Of a stretch of 8,342 nt of DNA, positions 5,354-8,342 are shown one piece after another. Origin of the DNA: Clostridia bacterium. GTDB lineage: Bacteria > Bacillota > Clostridia > Christensenellales > Borkfalkiaceae. Location of the stretch: the NCBI GenBank assembly GCA_017631725.1, contig JAGBSS010000055.1, positions 1-8,342 on the forward strand, written 5' to 3'. Both the position numbers and the translations under genes were made by a program. The notes beneath the pieces were generated by a model, which saw only the letters and a list, made by a program, of their open reading frames with translations, was not told the origin of the DNA and made no database searches. How positions within the stretch are numbered: position 1 is the stretch's first letter; each line of letters starts with the position of its first letter.

Positions 5354-6205
5354 ATGTATAAAATAGCATCTAAAAAAACTTTGAATCCTACCGTAACCGA
5401 AATGCAAATTTATGCACCGCTCGTTGCTAAAAAAGCAAAGGCGGGGCAATTTATCATTTTAAGGGTAGATGAAGATGGGGAAAGAATCCCTTTAACTATT
5501 GCAGGCTATAACAGAGAAAACGGAACAGTAAAAATCATTTTCCAAATTGTTGGCTCAACAACAGAAAAGTTGTCTCATAAAAACGAAGGTGATTACATTG
5601 CCGATTTCGTAGGTCCACTTGGCAAAGCAACCGAAACGGAAAACATTAAAAGTGTTTGCATTATCGGTGGTGGCGTTGGTTGTGCTATCGCGCTTCCCGT
5701 GGCAGAAGAATTTAAGGCACTTGGCGCAGAAGTAACATCTATAATTGGTTTTAGAAATAAAGACCTTTTAATTTTAGAAGATGAATTCTCTGCTTGTTCT
5801 GATGAACTTATCGTTATGACTGACGATGGCTCTTATAAAAGGGCAGGCAACGTAACAATGCCTTTAAAAGAAATGTTAGAAGCAGGCAAAAAATTCGATA
5901 TGATTATTGCAATTGGTCCACTTGTAATGATGAAATTCGTTTCTCTTGCAGCAAAACCTTTTGGTGTTCCATTAACAGTTTCTATGAACCCTGTAATGGT
6001 AGACGGCACGGGTATGTGTGGCGGTTGCAGAATAAGTTTAGTTAAAGATGGCGTGAGAACAATTAAGTTCGCTTGTGTAGACGGCCCAGACTTTAACGGA
6101 TATGAAGTTGATTTCGACGAAGCAATTTCTCGTTCAAGGGCTTATTTCGATTTTGAAAGAAAGGCTCACGAAAAAACTTGTAATCTTTTTAAGGGGGTAA
6201 ACTAA
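5354..6205 (+). CDS. nfnA: NfnA, NAD/FAD/[2Fe-2S] subunit of NADH-dependent ferredoxin:NADP+ oxidoreductase
   Basis: This is the small subunit of the cytoplasmic bifurcating transhydrogenase that links NADH, ferredoxin and NADP+. It is the site of NAD(H) exchange and passes electrons through a [2Fe-2S] cluster. The N-terminal half is the ferredoxin-reductase beta-barrel with the FAD motif RIPLTIAGY from Arg44. The nucleotide domain has VCIIGGGVGCA at 101-111. The C-terminal cluster motif is VDGTGMCGGC followed by FACVDGPDFNG: Cys222, Cys225 and Cys241, with Asp217 as the probable fourth ligand, as reported for Nfn. Its 283 aa is normal. AGGAG at 5345-5349 precedes the ATG. It stops one base before nfnB. 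The same family includes sulfide dehydrogenase SudB and dihydroorotate dehydrogenase PyrK-like proteins; pairing with the next gene makes Nfn most likely. Confidence 0.88.
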   Translation: MYKIASKKTLNPTVTEMQIYAPLVAKKAKAGQFIILRVDEDGERIPLTIAGYNRENGTVKIIFQIVGSTTEKLSHKNEGDYIADFVGPLGKATETENIKSVCIIGGGVGCAIALPVAEEFKALGAEVTSIIGFRNKDLLILEDEFSACSDELIVMTDDGSYKRAGNVTMPLKEMLEAGKKFDMIIAIGPLVMMKFVSLAAKPFGVPLTVSMNPVMVDGTGMCGGCRISLVKDGVRTIKFACVDGPDFNGYEVDFDEAISRSRAYFDFERKAHEKTCNLFKGVN

Positions 6206-6206
6206 T

Positions 6207-7589
6207 ATGGCAATAATTCCAAAGAAGAACGAAATGCCTGTTCAAGACCCAATATTAAGAGCAGGTAATTTTAAAGAAGTTGCTTTAGGATATTCTAAAG
6301 AAGTAGCGGTAAACGAAGCAAGCCGTTGCATAAATTGTAAAAACAAACCTTGCGTAAGCGGTTGCCCTGTTAAAATTGATATTCCATCTTTTATTTCCAA
6401 GGTAAAAGAAGGGGATTTTGAAGGTGCTTATGCAATTATTTCTAAAGATTCATCTCTTCCTGCAGTATGCGGAAGGGTTTGCCCACAAGAAAGCCAATGC
6501 GAAAGCAAATGTACTTTAGGTGTTAAATTCGAACCTGTTGCAATTGGTAGGTTAGAACGTTTTGTTGCAGATTATCACAATGCAAACGACAATGGTGAAG
6601 TTGCAAAAATTGAAAGCAACGGCGTTAAGGTCGCAGTTGTTGGTTCTGGCCCTTCTGGTCTTACAGCCGCAGGCGACTTAGCAAAACTTGGCTATGAAGT
6701 AACCGTTTTCGAAGCTTTACATACCGCAGGTGGCGTTTTAGTTTATGGTATTCCAGAATTTAGGTTGCCAAAAAGCATTGTTGCTAAAGAAGTAGATGGT
6801 CTTAAAAAGTTAGGCGTTAAGGTAGAAACAAACGTTGTAGTTGGTAAAACCTTAACTATAGAAGAACTTTTTGAAGAAGGCTTTAAGGCAGTATTTATTG
6901 GTTCTGGTGCAGGTCTTCCTAAATTTATGAACATAGAAGGCGAAACACTTAAAAACGTTTACTCTGCAAACGAATACTTAACCAGAATAAACCTTATGAA
7001 GGCTTATTTACAAGATGGCACAACCCCTGTTTACAGGGCTAAAAAACTTGCAGTTATCGGTGGCGGAAACGTTGCAATGGATGCAGCTCGTTCTGCAAAA
7101 CGCCTTGGGGCAGACGTTACTATAATTTATAGAAGAACGGAAAAAGAACTCCCTGCAAGGTTAGAAGAAATTCACCACGCAAAAGAAGAAGGCATTAAGT
7201 TCGAATTCCTTACTTCTCCTGTAAGAATTTTAAACGATGGAAATGGTGCAGTTGGCGGAATAGTTTGCGAAAAAATGAAACTATCAGAACCAGATGAATC
7301 TGGCAGAGCAAGACCTATAAGAATTGAAAACAGCGAATACGAAATAGACGTAGATGCAGTTGTTATGGCTTTAGGAACTTCTCCAAACCCACTTATAAAA
7401 GACACAACTAAAGGTTTAGAAGTTAACCGCCATGGTGGAATAATTGTTTGCGAAGAAACAGGCAAAACGTCTTTAAACGGCGTTTATGCCGGTGGCGATG
7501 CCGTAACCGGTGCAGCAACGGTAATTCTTGCAATGGGTGCAGGCAAAACCGCAGCAAAATCAATTGACGAATATTTAAAAAACAACTAA
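6207..7589 (+). CDS. nfnB: NfnB, NADPH/FAD/two-[4Fe-4S] bifurcating subunit (GltD-like)
   Basis: This is the large Nfn subunit, carrying the bifurcating FAD, the NADP(H) site and the route to ferredoxin. With NfnA it catalyses NADH + reduced ferredoxin + 2 NADP+ to 2 NADPH + NAD+ + oxidised ferredoxin, reversibly. Eight N-terminal cysteines (41, 44, 49, 53 and 88, 92, 98, 102) suit two [4Fe-4S] clusters. VVGSGPSGLTAAG (144-156) binds FAD. VIGGGNVAMDAARS (283-296) followed by YRR at 308-310 is the NADPH fold, the arginines favouring the 2'-phosphate. GVYAGGDAV near the end closes the FAD site. It is 460 aa and full length. AAGGGGG at 6191-6197 is its ribosome site, and the one-base gap to nfnA implies coupling. 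The sequence also resembles the glutamate synthase small chain, but no large chain is present nearby. Confidence 0.9.
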   Translation: MAIIPKKNEMPVQDPILRAGNFKEVALGYSKEVAVNEASRCINCKNKPCVSGCPVKIDIPSFISKVKEGDFEGAYAIISKDSSLPAVCGRVCPQESQCESKCTLGVKFEPVAIGRLERFVADYHNANDNGEVAKIESNGVKVAVVGSGPSGLTAAGDLAKLGYEVTVFEALHTAGGVLVYGIPEFRLPKSIVAKEVDGLKKLGVKVETNVVVGKTLTIEELFEEGFKAVFIGSGAGLPKFMNIEGETLKNVYSANEYLTRINLMKAYLQDGTTPVYRAKKLAVIGGGNVAMDAARSAKRLGADVTIIYRRTEKELPARLEEIHHAKEEGIKFEFLTSPVRILNDGNGAVGGIVCEKMKLSEPDESGRARPIRIENSEYEIDVDAVVMALGTSPNPLIKDTTKGLEVNRHGGIIVCEETGKTSLNGVYAGGDAVTGAATVILAMGAGKTAAKSIDEYLKNN

Positions 7590-7603
7590 CTTTTAAAAAG
7601 TTA

Positions 7604-7639
7604 AAAAAACATCCCAATGTTTAGATTGGGATGTTTTTT
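7604..7639. terminator. Bidirectional terminator between nfnB and the XRE gene
   Basis: A perfect 15-base stem (7604-7618 with 7625-7639) encloses the loop GTTTAG. One arm begins with a run of A and the other ends with a run of T, so each strand reads as a GC-containing hairpin with a U tail. It serves the converging nfnB (plus) and XRE (minus) genes. Confidence 0.92.
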
Positions 7640-7651
7640 AATTTAAAAAAT

Positions 7652-7861
7652 TTAATATTCTTTTCTTCCTAACAAATAATCTATGCTTACGGAAAATAAG
7701 TCTGCAATTTTAATAAGCATATCAAAATCGCACTCCCTTTTTCCGTTTTCCCAATAAGAAATTAGCCTTACCGAAACGTTTAACGTCTCTGCAAGTTTTG
7801 CTCTTGATAGATTATTTTCCTTTCTTAAAGCACATAATTGCTCAAAAAATTTATTGTTCAT
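7652..7861 (-). CDS. Small XRE-family (HTH) repressor
   Basis: This is a 69-aa DNA-binding protein consisting of almost nothing but a Cro/C1-type helix-turn-helix. After MNNKFFEQLCALRKENNLS comes the first helix pair (AKLAETLNVS) and the recognition region (VRLISYWENGK), then the family's closing pattern LIKIADLFSVSIDYLLGR. Cys43 stands where a proline is usual in the EXGXXXP motif. The ATG at 7861 is preferred because the homology begins there; a longer frame to 7960 would run back over both operators and the divergent gene's start. No ribosome site precedes the ATG and a TATAAT ends six bases before it, so the mRNA may be leaderless. It probably represses itself and the divergent lipoprotein gene through the two palindromes at 7873 and 7902. 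Target assignment is inference. Confidence 0.88.
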   Translation of the reverse strand: MNNKFFEQLCALRKENNLSRAKLAETLNVSVRLISYWENGKRECDFDMLIKIADLFSVSIDYLLGRKEY

Positions 7862-7867
7862 ACTAAT

Positions 7868-7873
7868 ATTATA
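7868..7873 (-). promoter_or_regulatory. -10 element of the XRE gene, start site at the ATG
   Basis: On the minus strand TATAAT (7873-7868) ends six bases before the ATG. With the usual seven-base step from the end of the -10, transcription would begin at 7861, the A of the start codon. No good -35 is visible 16-18 bases upstream, so the promoter may be weak. Confidence 0.5.
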
Positions 7874-7887
7874 GAACAAACCGTTCC
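7873..7887. promoter_or_regulatory. Operator 1, next to the XRE -10
   Basis: AGAACAAACCGTTCC is an imperfect palindrome (GAAC-N5-GTTC) that matches operator 2 at 12 of 15 positions. It abuts the -10 of the repressor gene, so binding would block autotranscription. It lies eight bases upstream of the -35 of the lipoprotein gene. Confidence 0.6.
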
Positions 7888-7894
7888 AATTTAT

Positions 7895-7923
7895 TTGACA
7901 CGGAACAAAATGTTCCATATAAT
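7895..7923 (+). promoter_or_regulatory. Consensus promoter of the lipoprotein gene
   Basis: TTGACA (7895-7900), 17 bases, TATAAT (7918-7923). Expected start near 7930, about 25 bases before the ATG at 7955. The spacer is almost entirely an operator palindrome, so the promoter is strong but probably kept off by the XRE protein. Confidence 0.88.
7902..7916. promoter_or_regulatory. Operator 2, filling the lipoprotein promoter spacer
   Basis: GGAACAAAATGTTCC is a perfect palindrome (six-base arms GGAACA/TGTTCC around AAA). It occupies 15 of the 17 spacer bases, with one base free on each side. Its centre is 29 bp from that of operator 1. It is the better of the two sites and probably the main repressor target. 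Confidence 0.7.
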
Positions 7924-7954
7924 AAGTATATGCTAAATTTTTGGAAGGTGTTTT

Positions 7955-8342
7955 ATGCAAAGGATGAAACGAGTTATTGTAATGTTGTTGGTCGTATTAA
8001 GTATTTTATCTTGTTCTTTATTTGTTGGTTGCAATAATAGCGATGGACAAAACGGAAACGCTAACAACGGAAGTAGTCAGGCTAATCAAAGTAGTCAAGT
8101 TTACACTAAACTAAAGAACTACATTGTTAGAAATGGAGAATATGATAGTGTAGATAGAAATTATTGTCTTTTTTTCGACATTGAAAATGGCGAAAGTTTT
8201 GCGTATATGACAGGGGCTTATTATTATATTGACGATGGAGAGATATCTCTTACTTTATACGTTGATAATGACGCAACTTATCATTACATAACATTAGATA
8301 TTCTTAAAATTAACGGGGTATACACGTGGTCCTATTTAGACG
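7955..8342 (+). CDS. Putative lipoprotein (partial, runs off the right edge)
   Basis: The frame is open for 129 codons to the window end. An N-terminal MQRMKR is followed by a hydrophobic stretch and FVGC, with Cys26 the likely lipid-modified residue; Phe at -3 is less usual, and Cys20 (ILSC) is an alternative. Residues 27-49 are an Asn/Gly/Ser/Gln-rich linker, typical after a lipidated cysteine. The globular part begins near VYTKLKNYIV and is beta-rich with many Tyr and Asp residues (for example GAYYYIDDGEISLTLYVDND). I do not recognise the family. A ribosome site GGAAGG precedes the ATG at 7955. The gene diverges from the XRE repressor and shares its operators, so it is probably its regulated target. 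The role is unknown and the C-terminus is missing. Confidence 0.75.
   Translation, partial: MQRMKRVIVMLLVVLSILSCSLFVGCNNSDGQNGNANNGSSQANQSSQVYTKLKNYIVRNGEYDSVDRNYCLFFDIENGESFAYMTGAYYYIDDGEISLTLYVDNDATYHYITLDILKINGVYTWSYLD

Noticed and set aside
5354..7589. Glutamate synthase or sulfide dehydrogenase operon
   Set aside because: No glutamate synthase large chain is present, and the two-gene order with the [2Fe-2S] subunit first fits NfnAB. Sulfide dehydrogenase is the same complex under an older name, so it is not excluded biochemically.
7873..7916. Gram-positive LexA (DinR) boxes
   Set aside because: The half-sites GAAC and GTTC match, but LexA boxes have four bases between them; both sites here have five. 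The adjacent XRE gene is a simpler explanation.
7652..7960. 102-residue version of the XRE protein
   Set aside because: The extra 33 residues show no family similarity, and their DNA contains both operators, the divergent promoter and the start of the lipoprotein gene. The domain begins at the ATG at 7861.
8174..8184. Spo0A-like box TTTTCGACATT in the lipoprotein gene
   Set aside because: It lies well inside a coding region with no promoter nearby; chance is likely in AT-rich sequence.

Overview
The window is low-GC, densely coded and very probably from an anaerobic endospore-forming member of the Bacillota (class Clostridia). The evidence is the sporulation set spoIIGA, sigE and sigG, an electron-bifurcating ferredoxin/NADPH enzyme (NfnAB), strong AGGAGG-type ribosome sites and near-consensus TTGACA-N17-TATAAT promoters. 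I cannot name the genus.

Layout, left to right. (a) Positions 1-153 are a divergent control region. One promoter reads left into a gene of which only the first codons are in the window, and one reads right into spoIIGA. (b) Positions 154-1651 hold spoIIGA and sigE, overlapping by 41 bp: the membrane protease that activates sigma-E and the mother-cell sigma factor it processes. (c) Positions 1652-4404 hold a three-gene secretion cassette. Its genes are a small exported TasA-like protein, a SipW/ER-type signal peptidase with extra membrane segments, and a second exported protein whose start overlaps the peptidase gene. It has its own strong promoter with a perfect-looking Spo0A box in the spacer, an internal hairpin terminator after the first gene, and a terminator at the end. 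(d) Positions 4475-5248 hold sigG. (e) Positions 5289-7639 hold nfnA-nfnB with their own promoter and a bidirectional terminator. (f) Positions 7652-8342 hold a divergent pair: a small XRE repressor on the minus strand and a lipoprotein gene running off the right edge. Two matching palindromic operators overlap their promoters.

The most interesting region is (c). In Bacillus subtilis, and in clostridia as I recall them, spoIIGA, sigE and sigG are adjacent. Here an exoprotein/signal-peptidase cassette resembling tapA-sipW-tasA lies between sigE and sigG, apparently with a Spo0A site on its promoter. This would physically join a surface-fibre or biofilm-type system to the sporulation sigma cluster. 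The second item is the compact two-operator switch in (f), with an operator filling the promoter spacer and a probably leaderless repressor mRNA.

No tRNA, rRNA, CRISPR array, transposon or attachment site was seen. No gene-free stretch exceeds 300 bases. The longest, about 130 bases at the left end, holds the divergent promoters. Comparisons with B. subtilis proteins are from memory, not from a search.
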